A stretch of 64,000 nucleotides of DNA from Echinarachnius parma (Eukaryota > Echinodermata > Echinoidea > Clypeasteroida > Echinarachniidae). Location of the stretch: assembly GCA_037951105.1 (NCBI GenBank), contig JBAMJV010003031.1:1-64000 (forward strand), given 5' to 3'. The first letter of the stretch is position 1, and each line of letters begins with the position of its first letter. The translations under genes were made by a program, and so were the position numbers. This document shows, in pieces, positions 50,601 to 52,400 of this stretch. The notes beneath the pieces are model-generated. The model ran no database searches, was not told the origin of the DNA, and saw nothing but the letters and a program-made list of their open reading frames with translations.

Positions 50601-50952
50601 CCAAAAAGGGGTGCCTCCAGGGCCCTGTTGCAGAAAGAGATACAATCGATTGTAAGTTACGATTGATCGTAAGTCAGAAAATGTACGTGTTTCAACTAAT
50701 CAGTTTTGCGCATCTAGAGCACATGATCTGATTTACTTACGATTAATCGCAACTTACAATCGATTGTATCTCTTTCTGCAACGGGGCCCGAGTCACAAAT
50801 ACAATCACCATGATGTGATCACATTTCTAGTCCATGCGTCTTATATTTTCTCCTTTTTATTATTTTGTATTTTCTCAGCAGGTTTCAAACTGGCTGAATC
50901 TGCCAAGGGGGTACAGAAGCGCGTGAAGCAGAACCTGGACGATAAGATATGA
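16371..50952 (+). CDS. DENND2: DENN domain-containing protein 2-like Rab GEF (12 exons, whole coding span)
   Basis: Coding exons: 16371-16670, 18468-18579, 35819-36003, 37422-37583, 39257-39427, 41236-41352, 41966-42072, 44443-44620, 46091-46250, 47233-47475, 48423-48536, 50882-50952. All junctions are GT/AG, all phases match, and the sum is 1920 nt (639 residues plus stop). The uDENN part is about residues 168-253 (KLYEYAVIVS, AIPQFCFPDA), the core DENN about 254-444 (FASLLLERRVI, LLYPFAWQHVYVPVLP, LEELPLEEV) and dDENN about 445-600 (DEETILPKKL, AFIRFFVETVGHY, FLEVFSETQMF, GLFERRVKEY). These match the vertebrate DENND2A-D family from recall. Family members are exchange factors for Rab9 or Rab13 in membrane traffic; the substrate here is inferred only. 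Human members have about 470-1140 residues, so this is a compact form. The N-terminal 137 residues are not recognisable. One gene for the whole family is expected in an invertebrate, so A/B/C/D cannot be assigned. Confidence 0.93.
16671..17639. other. intron 1 of the coding gene, first part; no other gene seen
   Basis: It contains an (ATT)n run at 16828-16857 and a poly-C run at about 17276-17295. Otherwise unremarkable A/T-rich sequence. Confidence 0.55.
17640..17876. repeat. (TATTG)n pentanucleotide microsatellite
   Basis: About 47 imperfect pentamers of TATTG/TGTTG/TATTA. The ORFs through it are products of the repeat. Confidence 0.9.
18110..18386 (+). repeat. SINE, near-complete, (ATT)n tail
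   Basis: The body has CTCTACCCATGTGTGTAAAT, GGGTACCATGGTCCGGTGTT and a 3' end AGCGCAGTAGAGTATATATT then TAGCTGCGCTATATAAATG and (ATT)n. It ends 80 bases before the next exon's acceptor. Confidence 0.65.
18468..18579 (+). CDS. DENND2: DENND2 coding exon (residues 101-137)
   Basis: The acceptor TTTGTAG precedes 18468 and a GTCAGT donor follows 18579. The exon reads MRRKINDAFRRK, then a His/Gln run and an acidic/Ser patch (SEGSDSEVND), ending with one base of a split valine codon completed by 35819. It is basic at first and then acidic, typical of the linker before the uDENN part. The next intron is 17.2 kb. A decayed copy of its 3' half with donor lies 171 bp downstream. Confidence 0.8.
18708..18768 (+). 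pseudogene. echo of DENND2 exon 3 (3' half plus donor)
   Basis: GTGACCTCAGGAGGAAGTGA, then TTCAAAGGTCAAGGTTAAGG TC, repeats the end of exon 18468-18579 (GTCACCTCGGAAGGAAGTGA...) at a 171 bp step and carries into the intron ('TTTATTTTG'). No acceptor; not expected to be spliced. Confidence 0.8.
19240..19480. repeat. third copy of the 'aagcctccacactaac' dispersed repeat
   Basis: It has the left end GCAAGCCTCCACACTAACTC and the ACTTGCCCGACATCAATTTT word; the right end is missing. A solo MITE family C end (GAACTCAACTATCCCTTTAA) follows directly. Confidence 0.6.
19725..20098. mobile_element. MITE family B copy
   Basis: It starts TTAAAGCAATCCATCAACTT and carries 'GAGACTTCCATGTACCAAAATCATTG' and 'AAAGTACAAGAGAAATCTGG'. 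It ends near GACAAAGTTAAGAGATAATA. Confidence 0.65.
20520..20845. mobile_element. MITE family B copy
   Basis: It starts TTAAAATGATCCATCAACTT and has 'TGATATTTGAGACTT', 'GTGTGATAGTTTCATAGAAA' and 'GTTACCATAAGACAAACAAC'. Confidence 0.65.
21024..21285. mobile_element. inverted-repeat element with poly-G tract
   Basis: The left end AGTGGTGTAGCCAGGAATT mirrors the right end CCTTGCTACTCCACTACT. A G run of more than 20 lies at about 21221-21245. The end motif resembles the GCGTAGCTAGG ends at 60084 and 61240. Confidence 0.6.
21563..21720. mobile_element. foldback MITE, 'CCCCGTTGCAGAAAG' family (158 bp)
   Basis: Near-perfect arms of about 50 bases: left CCCCGTTGCAGAAAG and right CTTTCTGCAACGGGG, continuing inward through ATACAATCAATTGTAAGTTA. 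Sister copies: 50620-50789 and 39881-40023. A related element is at 25960-26177. Confidence 0.85.
22079..22260. mobile_element. MITE family B fragment
   Basis: It has 'TTCATTAACTTTGTCGAATT', 'GTACCTTGATGTTTGGCTTA' and 'TGGTCACAAAAGAGAATGAA'. The other end is lost. Confidence 0.55.
22675..22840. mobile_element. MITE family B fragment
   Basis: It starts TTAAAGTGATCCATTAACTT, then 'AATATTTGAGACTTCAATCA' and 'ATACCAATGTCATTG'. Confidence 0.55.
22841..24336. other. no gene seen
   Basis: Intron sequence with no supported ORF. Short direct repeats 'CTCCCCCAAACTC' occur near 23025. Confidence 0.5.
24337..24640. mobile_element. MITE family B copy (about 300 bp)
   Basis: 'AAGTGATCCATTAACTTTGT' at the left and the complement of the family words ('GATTGAAGTCTCAAATATCA') at the right, so both ends can be recognised. 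Confidence 0.7.
24659..25420. mobile_element. inverted-repeat element carrying GTCACGTGTGTGAC boxes (762 bp)
   Basis: The left end GGGCCATTCTT mirrors the right end AAGAATGGCCC. The 14-base box GTCACGTGTGTGAC lies at 24671, 24851 and 25059, with a one-base variant at 25084. No coding capacity is seen. Confidence 0.7.
25421..25959. other. no gene seen
   Basis: A/T-rich intron. A degenerate duplicate of about 25690-25800 occurs at about 26680-26780 ('TTTCAACACTCTGGTGTCCA' and 'GTGTATGCTCTGAC' words). Confidence 0.5.
25960..26177. mobile_element. foldback MITE, 'GGGGGGTGTTGCATAAAG' family
   Basis: The left end GGGGGGTGTTGCATAAAGAG mirrors the right end CTCTTTATGCAACACCCCCC. The arms continue through 'TTGCGATTAATTGCAA'. 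The middle holds GGTACCCC/GGGGTACC-like palindromes. Confidence 0.85.
26407..26602. mobile_element. TTAA-flanked MITE, family C (196 bp)
   Basis: The left end TTAAAGGGATAGTTGAGTTC mirrors the right end AAAACTCAACTATCTCTTTAA. A longer relative is at 57234-57770, and a solo end at about 19495-19515. Confidence 0.85.
26603..27393. other. no gene seen
   Basis: A/T-rich intron sequence; no supported feature besides the short duplicate noted for 25690. Confidence 0.45.
27394..27680. mobile_element. MITE family A copy, right end eroded
   Basis: TTAAAGGGATTTAGTAACTT at the left. 'ACACAGTTATAACTTTCCAG' and 'TCAATCGTAAATATCTTTT' follow in the family order. Confidence 0.6.
27681..29985. other. no gene seen; microsatellite near the end
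   Basis: Very A/T-rich intron. An (AAAC)n run lies at about 29755-29828. No ORF with coding character. Confidence 0.55.
29986..30900. repeat. purine tract of about 900 bases with tandem units and poly-G
   Basis: The plus strand is almost all A/G from about 30000 to 30900, with a G run at about 30099-30117. Three diverged units carry 'AATGAAAT.GATATCGCCA' and 'GATGACAGGAAAACAT' (about 30030, 30247, 30429). Two further units carry 'GAGAAAGAGAAGAAGCAAGA' (30533, 30681). The long minus-strand ORFs here are Ser/Phe-rich translations of this tract. Confidence 0.8.
30995..31306. mobile_element. inverted-repeat MITE, 'GGGGGTGTTTCACA' family (312 bp)
   Basis: The left end GGGGGGTGTTTCACACAGAT mirrors the right end ATCTTTGTGAAACACCCCC. 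The arms continue with CCTAAGTTGAACTTAACTCT. A solo right half is at 38474-38549. Confidence 0.85.
31307..32953. other. no gene seen
   Basis: Intron sequence with two weak direct repeats ('AAAGACCATTCGG' / 'AAAGACCGTTCGG' near 31812 and 31882; 'GACCTTTATAGACACTT'). No exon recognised. Confidence 0.5.
32954..33131. repeat. 148-bp tandem duplication holding a short inverted-repeat element
   Basis: GTATTGTAGTTCAAGC.GCAA occurs at about 32957 and 33103. Between them is a CpG-bearing foldback: TACTGTAACG at the left, CGTTTACAGTA at the right, with ATTTTCGCG/CGCGAAAAT inside. Confidence 0.6.
33583..33690. mobile_element. MITE family A, left end only
   Basis: It starts TTAAAAGGGATCTAGTAACT, then 'TTGTTGACATGTGCAAAAAC' and 'GGTTGATAAAATGTGTA'. 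Confidence 0.6.
34075..35175. mobile_element. dispersed element starting 'agctcatccggcccgaagggcc', with internal tandem units
   Basis: The left has GCTCATCCGGCCCGAAGGGC then CCGATGAGC, itself a hairpin. A (TCCG)n run follows at 34123-34190. Then come units with 'CTTCTTCTCCTTCATTTCTC', 'GACCGATTTTGATT' and 'TTTATGCAAATTTATT' at about 34200, 34340, 34500 and 34650. 34770-35030 is extremely A/T-rich, with a TTAA run. The right end GCCGGATGAGC (35153-35163) pairs with the left GCTCATCCGGC, giving terminal inverted repeats. Confidence 0.75.
35485..35562 (+). pseudogene. echo 1 of DENND2 exon 4 (no acceptor)
   Basis: TCTTCGGTGTACTGCACAGA through 'CAGTACTCTAAACTCTGCGA' and 'TATGCCATCGTATCGCTGTAG' matches the middle of exon 35819-36003. 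It has lost its 5' half and acceptor, and its frame ends in TAG. Confidence 0.85.
35624..35712 (+). pseudogene. echo 2 of DENND2 exon 4 (acceptor kept, in-frame TAA)
   Basis: The acceptor TTTCCCTGCAG is followed by TTAAGAGGAAGCGTCTTACA, then 'CGCCATGAGGCTCCGGTCTT' and 'TATGCAGTACTAA'. The frame is that of the real exon until a TAA replaces the TCC codon. Spacing to the real exon is 196 bp, and to echo 1 is 181 bp. If spliced in, it would end the protein before the DENN domain. Confidence 0.85.
35819..36003 (+). CDS. DENND2: DENND2 coding exon, start of uDENN (residues 138-199)
   Basis: The acceptor CTCCCTGCAG precedes 35819; the donor GTAGGA follows 36003. It encodes VKRKRLTYVRAM and then KLYEYAVIVSLQMDEETRRY and RRFPHE. 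The YEYAVIVSL strand matches the opening beta strand of uDENN in DENND2 (human FEYFVVVSL), and RRFP matches the QFP position. It is phase 1 at the start and phase 0 at the end. Two broken copies of this exon lie just upstream, at spacings of 196 and 181 bp. Confidence 0.92.
36336..36395 (-). repeat. tRNA-related SINE remnant
   Basis: Minus-strand relative of 2018-2092: 'CCAAGACCTCTTGATTGCTAG' and 'ACGGTGCTTGCTCTTAGCAG' in plus-strand reading. The B-box is nearer to consensus (GAATCGATCCC), while the A-box is broken. Confidence 0.5.
36786..36995. repeat. (ATT)n and (TTAGTA)n microsatellite
   Basis: Runs of TAT, GAT/TAT mixtures and nine or so copies of TAGTAT. The hydrophobic ORFs here are repeat translations. 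Confidence 0.9.
37422..37583 (+). CDS. DENND2: DENND2 coding exon, uDENN second half (residues 200-253)
   Basis: The acceptor TACACAG precedes 37422; the donor GTAAGT follows 37583. It encodes LRAIPQFCFPDAFKWAPV, SESFTFVLTSSDGSRLYGYN and RRIL. AIPQFCFPDA and SFTFVLTxxDGSRxxGYxRR are hallmarks of DENND2 proteins and give the clearest family assignment. Phase 0 at both ends. A degenerate copy of the last 60 bases lies 159 bp downstream. Confidence 0.95.
37672..37760 (+). pseudogene. echo of DENND2 exon 5 (3' third plus intron)
   Basis: TTTGTACTAACCAGCTCTGA then 'GGCTCATGGTTCTATGGTTA' and 'CAACGGAAGGATACCTTAG' repeats exon 37422-37583 at a 159 bp step. The following intron words (ACCCTGTGGATA versus ACCCTGTAGATA) are repeated too. 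The donor GTAAGT is changed to TTAGCA. Confidence 0.85.
37761..38689. other. intron 5; no other gene seen
   Basis: It contains the solo MITE end at 38474-38549 and a short tandem duplication at about 38130-38300 ('AGAGCATTCT.TATGTGATGCAA' twice). Confidence 0.5.
38474..38549. mobile_element. right half of the 'GGGGGTGTTTCACA' MITE
   Basis: 'AATGGCTTTCCATAATAGTAA', 'TTAGAGTTAAGTTCAACTTA' and 'GATCTTTGTGAAACACCCCC' match the end of 30995-31306. Confidence 0.7.
38690..39180 (+). pseudogene. three echoes of DENND2 exon 6 in tandem (187-191 bp steps)
   Basis: Copies start at about 38700 (acceptor lost), 38879 and 39066 (acceptor TTTCTTTAG kept in both). Each repeats CCTCCTGGCCGAGGCCC then 'AGAGGT.GTGTG.GTGATG' and 'GCTACCCAATCTACAACCAA'. 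The second copy stays open for over 40 codons, then runs into intron sequence. The third has a two-base insertion after the MSP codons, giving TAG. None has the exon's 3' half or a donor at the right place. Confidence 0.9.
39257..39427 (+). CDS. DENND2: DENND2 coding exon, start of core DENN (residues 254-310)
   Basis: The acceptor TCCATTAG precedes 39257; the donor GTAAGC follows 39427. It encodes PPGKGPRLPEVVCVMSPIGC, YNQLLDEVENRRK and CPFPRP. GKGPRLPEVYCV, GC and LDEVExRR are conserved across DENND2 proteins. Phase 0 at both ends. Three truncated copies of its first half lie upstream at about 190 bp steps. Confidence 0.95.
39785..39840 (+). repeat. tRNA-related fragment
   Basis: It has 'TTAGCTCAATTAATCTGCGAG' and a B-box-like GGTTCAACTCCCAG, but no complete cloverleaf. 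Read as a SINE or tRNA pseudogene piece. Confidence 0.45.
39881..40023. mobile_element. foldback MITE, 'CCCCGTTGCAGAAAG' family, diverged
   Basis: GGCCCCGTTGCAGAAAGAGA at the left, 'GCATCTCTTTTCGCCATGGG' at the right, and the shared 'AACCAATCAGAT' and 'ACATGATCTGA' middle. Confidence 0.75.
41236..41352 (+). CDS. DENND2: DENND2 coding exon, core DENN linker (residues 311-349)
   Basis: The acceptor CTTTTCAG precedes 41236; the donor GTGAGT follows 41352, directly against a (GAT)n array. It encodes GSHTKVVTPPTSRRKN, then FLQRPQDQRLEH. The end, RP.D.RLEH joined to VDFDTLF of the next exon, matches the invariant DENND2 RLEHVDF. The start aligns with the human GKT.KV. strand. The segment between is longer than in vertebrates, a basic loop insertion. 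No echo of this exon was found. Confidence 0.88.
41355..41783. repeat. (GAT)n trinucleotide array
   Basis: About 430 bases of GAT/GGT/GAG triplets beginning right at the donor of exon 41236-41352. ORFs in all frames (poly-Met, poly-Asp, poly-His, poly-Ile) are products of the repeat. Confidence 0.95.
41966..42072 (+). CDS. DENND2: DENND2 coding exon, core DENN helix (residues 350-384)
   Basis: The acceptor TTCACACAG precedes 41966; the donor GTTAGT follows 42072. It encodes VDFDTLFNCLSATR and IFASLLLERRVIMCSGKL. FASLLLERRVI is the most conserved stretch of the core DENN domain. It ends with two bases of a serine codon finished at 44443. The following intron carries broken copies of the exon's 3' end plus nested retrotransposons. 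Confidence 0.95.
42146..42235 (-). mobile_element. LINE 3' end fragment, minus strand
   Basis: (CAATT)n followed by 'ATTTATTTATTTTCCACATT' and an A-rich stretch: the mirror of a non-LTR 3' end with a short-repeat tail. It interrupts the duplicated exon-8 flank. Confidence 0.5.
42240..42365 (+). pseudogene. decayed echo of DENND2 exon 8 donor region
   Basis: 'GATCAGGAAATTAAGTTTAG' then 'TGTGGACACCTTATT' repeats the exon end and donor (CTCAGGGAAACTAAGGTTAG TGTGAACACCTTGT), 182 bases after the real one. A further related copy is at about 42700. Confidence 0.6.
42375..42596 (-). mobile_element. LINE 3' end fragment with (CTGAAT)n tail, minus strand
   Basis: Five copies of ATTCAG at 42375-42404, then TTTATTTGGCAAAATAAAAC and 'TAATAGCCGGGACCTCGGAG'. 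Read on the minus strand this is a non-LTR 3' UTR ending in a hexanucleotide tail. Confidence 0.6.
42597..42840 (+). pseudogene. exon-8 echo and intron duplicate, cut off by a retrotransposon
   Basis: 'AATCATGTGCTCAGGGAAAC', 'TAAGGTTAGTGT' and 'GTTAGTCTGCCTAAGTGTGA' repeat the end of exon 41966-42072 and its intron. The block ends with 'ATCTTTGGTTCATTACTACT AGAA', a copy of the exon middle, exactly where the retrotransposon begins. Confidence 0.8.
42841..44056 (+). mobile_element. non-LTR retrotransposon 3' fragment (host of a nested insertion)
   Basis: 42841-43063 encodes 'FRACVESILLYGSETWTMKK' and 'LDGTYT'. 43710-44036 continues 'RFLMRVQDISWREH', 'YGKIPPISTTVAHRRMRFAG' and 'HCFRAKD', ending in (TAG)n at 44033-44056. 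YGSETW...L..RLDG.YTR and ISW.(D/E)H.....YG.IPP.S are typical of the C-terminal part of non-LTR reverse transcriptases. It is 5'-truncated and split at 43063/43710 by another element. Confidence 0.85.
43064..43703 (+). mobile_element. second non-LTR retrotransposon, nested, 5'-truncated
   Basis: The ORF at 43105-43620 (171 codons) contains 'FFSLVRPRLEYCATVWNPST', 'IEAVQRRAARFVLQQYR', 'LQWSTLERRRHISCLSLLYK' and 'WNALPNNIL', the usual C-terminus of Jockey/CR1-like reverse transcriptases. It ends in (GTAGAA)n at 43684-43703. TATACT at 43058-43063 and again at 43704-43709 is a six-base target duplication. Removing the insert rejoins the host frame (GTYT/RFLMRV). Confidence 0.9.
44057..44115 (+). 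pseudogene. other half of the split exon-8 echo
   Basis: 'AATAATGTGCTCAGAGAAAC', 'TAAGGTTAGTGTAAACACCT' and 'TGTA' continue the exon-8 copy interrupted at 42840, so the retrotransposon landed inside a duplicated exon. Confidence 0.8.
44443..44620 (+). CDS. DENND2: DENND2 coding exon, core DENN end (residues 385-444)
   Basis: The acceptor AAACGACAG precedes 44443; the donor GTGAGT follows 44620. It encodes KLSRCSQALAGLLYPFAWQH, VYVPVLPEKLIDMCCSPTPY and PRLEELPLEE. LLYPF.WQH.YIPVLP and CSPTP are strict DENND2 signatures. The 3' half of the exon plus the donor and following intron is the first unit of an eight-copy tandem array (see 44541-45910). Only this first copy has the 5' half and an acceptor. 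Confidence 0.95.
44541..45910. repeat. eight-unit tandem array made of exon 9's 3' half plus intron
   Basis: The word GACACCCTACATCAT occurs at 44554, 44725, 44896, 45067, 45238, 45411, 45584 and 45755: steps 171,171,171,171,173,173,171. Each unit has about 78 exon bases, an intact GTGAGT donor and about 90 intron bases. Units are over 95% alike except the last. The first unit is the real exon; the rest lack an acceptor. The frame does not read through: TGA follows each donor. Confidence 0.95.
45926..45980 (+). pseudogene. echo of DENND2 exon 10 (acceptor kept)
   Basis: The acceptor AATCTCAG is followed by CTAGTCGTCAACCTTGATGT and 'GAGAGAATTCAACAAAGC', matching the start of exon 46091-46250 (CTGGTCGTTGACCTCGATGC...) at a 166 bp step. 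It decays after about 45 bases. Confidence 0.8.
46091..46250 (+). CDS. DENND2: DENND2 coding exon, start of dDENN (residues 445-497)
   Basis: The acceptor TATTATCAG precedes 46091; the donor GTAATA follows 46250. It encodes VLVVDLDARDFYTVIGDEET, ILPKKLSAALERALKVC and an acidic tail. VLVVDL and DEExxLPxKLxxALE match DENND2. It ends with one base of an Asp codon completed at 47233. A decayed copy of its start with acceptor lies 166 bp upstream. Confidence 0.94.
46251..46914. other. intron 10; SINE fragments only
   Basis: A 45-base direct repeat ('TACTGTACAGTATA', 'TTACCCTGGCTGTAGCCGAG') occurs at about 46328 and 46385. SINE-like 'CACCTGGGTTGAAAGTAGCA' lies near 46485. No exon. Confidence 0.5.
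46915..47007 (+). pseudogene. echo 1 of DENND2 exon 11
   Basis: 'TCATGCGTTTCTACATTGAG', 'ACGGTTATCCACTTCATGCG' and 'GCAGTACAGCAAG' match 47080-47150, with a 15-base deletion and no acceptor. The trailing 'TTATCATTTGTATTTCAATA' matches the tail of echo 2. Confidence 0.8.
47046..47203 (+). pseudogene. echo 2 of DENND2 exon 11: open frame, intact acceptor, own stop
   Basis: The acceptor CTTCACTCAG precedes 47046. The frame, phase as in the real exon, reads DHEAKNSAISEAFIR, NSVETVGHYLYHFM and QQYDESQKLSFV, then leaves homology and stops at TAA (47201-47203). No internal stop occurs. Compared with 47233-47475 it has both silent and changed codons (FF to NS). It could serve as an alternative last exon giving a protein cut inside dDENN, or be a decayed copy; I cannot tell. 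Confidence 0.75.
47233..47475 (+). CDS. DENND2: DENND2 coding exon, dDENN core (residues 498-578)
   Basis: The acceptor CTCACACAG precedes 47233; the donor GTAAAG follows 47475. It encodes SEAFIRFFVETVGHY, SSKSTRTFLEVFSETQMF and LFIQEKEAE. FIRFFVE.VGHY and RRFLEVFxETQMF are conserved in all DENND2 proteins. This is the longest conserved exon. Two truncated copies lie upstream (46915-47007 and 47046-47203), the nearer one with an open frame and intact acceptor. Confidence 0.95.
47505..47880 (-). repeat. SINE, minus strand
   Basis: Plus-strand reading: TTTATATAGCGCCTAATACG, 'CTCTAAGCGCTTTACAATGA', 'TACACCTGGGTAGAGAGCAG', 'TTGTCTTGCTGAAGGACATT' and a tRNA-like end near 47870. The order matches tRNA-derived SINEs common in marine invertebrates, in reverse orientation. 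Confidence 0.7.
47881..48422. other. intron 11, rest; no other gene seen
   Basis: A/T-rich; nothing supported. Confidence 0.55.
48423..48536 (+). CDS. DENND2: DENND2 coding exon, dDENN C-terminal end (residues 579-616)
   Basis: The acceptor CTTTACAG precedes 48423; the donor GTAAGA follows 48536. It encodes GLFERRVKEYENE and then a lysine-rich stretch ISAKMKKIGKAVKEIKES. GLFExRVxEY is the DENND2 signature after the GEF core. The basic helix resembles the 'LGNKMKFLHKK' tail of vertebrate members. The final glycine/alanine codon is split with the last exon. Confidence 0.92.
48942..49302. mobile_element. inverted-repeat element, GGGCAATTCCA ends
   Basis: The left GGGCAATTCCACG mirrors the right CTGGAGTTGCCC, about 360 bp. 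The ends resemble GGGCCATTCTT (24659) and GGGCTATTCCACGG (61876). Confidence 0.55.
49328..49643. mobile_element. MITE family A, inverted copy
   Basis: 'AAAGGGGTAACATTGTCCGA' at the left, 'GTTACTAGATCCCTTTAA' at the right, and the complement of the family middle between them. Confidence 0.75.
49929..50021. mobile_element. short TTAA foldback element (about 92 bp)
   Basis: The left TTAACTCTTAAACGTGCCAG mirrors the right TTGGCACGTTAGGAGTTAA. A related end is at 52132. Confidence 0.75.
50184..50450. mobile_element. MITE family A, inverted, one end lost
   Basis: TTAAAGGGATCTAGTAACAT then TGTCCAAATCCACAAATCTT. The middle matches 49400-49560. Confidence 0.65.
50620..50789. mobile_element. foldback MITE, 'CCCCGTTGCAGAAAG' family
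   Basis: GGGCCCTGTTGCAGAAAGAG at the left, 'CTCTTTCTGCAACGGGGCCC' at the right, with long arms through TACAATCGATTGTAAGTTAC. It ends only 90 bases before the terminal exon. Confidence 0.85.
50882..50952 (+). CDS. DENND2: DENND2 terminal coding exon with stop; tandem NAG acceptor
   Basis: It encodes FKLAESAKGVQKRVKQNLDD, KI and stop TGA at 50950-50952. The acceptor reads TCTCAGCAG, so splicing can use the AG at 50877-50878 or 50880-50881. The first adds three bases: Ala-Gly instead of Gly at residue 617, giving a 640-residue isoform. Both keep the frame. The last 42 bases and the adjoining 3' sequence are repeated five more times downstream. Confidence 0.85.
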
Positions 50953-51053
50953 CACCCATCATGCTGCAACCGGAAGCACACGTTAACGTTAACATAGGAC
51001 GCTGTGTGATCGGGAGTCATCAACATCTATAACGAGAGGAGGTGTATATCTTC

Positions 51054-51830
51054 CTAGGTGGTTCTGAAGCGCATTGAACAGAACCTAGATGACAAGATAT
51101 GACACACACCATGCCGCAACCGGAGGCACGCCCCCCTGCCCCTATTCGTGGAGTGGTAAAGGGCTGTAAGATGCTGTGTGATCGAGAATCGTCTACGTGT
51201 GTATAGAGAGAGGTCTGGAATATTTCAAGGTAGCTCTGAAGCATATGAAACAAGACCTAGGAGTCAGGATATGATGCATACCATGATACAACCAGAGGCA
51301 CACCAAGTCCCCACACCTATCCCTAGGGTGGGTAGAGGGCTGTAAGATGCTATGTGATCAAGAATCATCTACGTGTGTAAGGAGAGAGGTCTGGAATATG
51401 TCAAGGTAGTTTTGAAGAGTATGAAAGGAGACCTGGGTGATAAGATATGACGCACACCATGATACAAGCAAGGACAGACCTGAGCAGTCAGTCCCAGACC
51501 CAGACCATCGTTCTATATTGTTTGGGGATGGGGCTGGAGGACGCTGTGAGATTGAGAGTCATCTATAAGGGGAGGTGGTGTATGTCTACCAAGGTAGTTA
51601 TGAAGTGAATGAAAGATATAACAAACACACACCATGTTGCTACCAGAGGCTCAACTAAGGCAGAGGCAGTCCCTGCCCCTAACCCAGCAGTGGGTAGGAG
51701 TTCTTGTGTGACATTCATCTACAACAAGAGGTGTCTTTAATCAGCCAAGGTATGAAGCGAGGCCTGGATGACAAATATGACGCACACTATGCCGCAAGCC
51801 AGGCCCGGCCTGAACAGTCGGTCTCAGACC
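51054..51830 (+). pseudogene. five echoes of the DENND2 terminal exon and 3' UTR
   Basis: Copies of 'TGAAGCGCAT.GAACAGAACC' and 'GATGACAAGATATGA' start at about 51061, 51235, 51411, 51597 and 51750, against 50911 in the real exon: steps 150, 174, 176, 186, 153. Each is followed by 'CACACCATG..GCAACC.GAGGC' and 'CTGT.AGATGCTGTGTGATC.AGA'. The first copy keeps the coding frame and the stop; later ones decay. They lie in the 3' UTR if transcribed. Confidence 0.9.
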
Positions 51831-52042
51831 CCGTTCCATATGGTGTAGGGATGGGGGCTGTATGACGCATGTTCCTATCTCTAGGGGGAAAAAGAACGGA
51901 AGCCACACGGTTGCTTGGGTGTAACTGACTTGTCAAGGATCGGAGGAAGATCAAATGAAGTTGAAAAGGAAACGAGCAGGGAGAACATCAAGTGGGGCAT
52001 GAAACAGTGTTGCACAACTCATCCCGTCAGCATTTATGTTAA
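51831..52042. other. putative 3' UTR; no feature
   Basis: No ORF, no repeat recognised. Confidence 0.4.
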
Positions 52043-52135
52043 TTAACTCATTCAGGACTGGTCGTGAACAATACTCTGCCTGGGGTCTATGGAGAATACA
52101 TGTTATAGCAAATCAATCAGTCCTGAACGGGTTAA
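52043..52135. mobile_element. short TTAA foldback element (93 bp)
   Basis: The left TTAACTCATTCAGGACTGGT mirrors the right CAGTCCTGAACGGGTTAA. It shares its right TTAA with the next element. Confidence 0.75.
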
Positions 52136-52400
52136 CTCCTAACGTGCCACTGTGCAAAGAGCCCAATGTCACACTGCTAATTGCCATTTTGCCAGCCTTA
52201 ATTACATGAGTGGTTGTTATGTCGGGCAAACCCCGCACAGGCTTTTGGCTATGCGGGAACAATCTTTGTTAGAATGATAGGTATACAAGTCAGCTTTAAG
52301 AATCCTAGGAACAATCTTTGTTAACCGGTTGCTTACAGGAACCGGGTGGGCTCTGTACAAAGTACATGTGGAATTCAGAATCTCGAAGGGAATGGGTTAA
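52132..52400. mobile_element. possible adjacent TTAA element
   Basis: It starts TTAACTCCTAACGTGCCA, the same end as 49929, and ends AATGGGTTAA. The right end is weakly matched. Confidence 0.4.

Larger units (their letters stand above)
48537..50878. other. intron 12; duplications and MITEs
   Basis: The intron start (GTAAGATTACACCCCTCT, C-run, 'GGTCAAGGCTTCTGATAAAT') recurs 286 bases on (GTAAGAATTACACCCCTCT at 48823). The block 48679-48810 ('GGCTGCACCTGTTTTATTCC', 'GGTTGGCATCACCATGACAA') recurs at 49641-49780. C runs lie at about 48583 and 48868. Confidence 0.7.
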
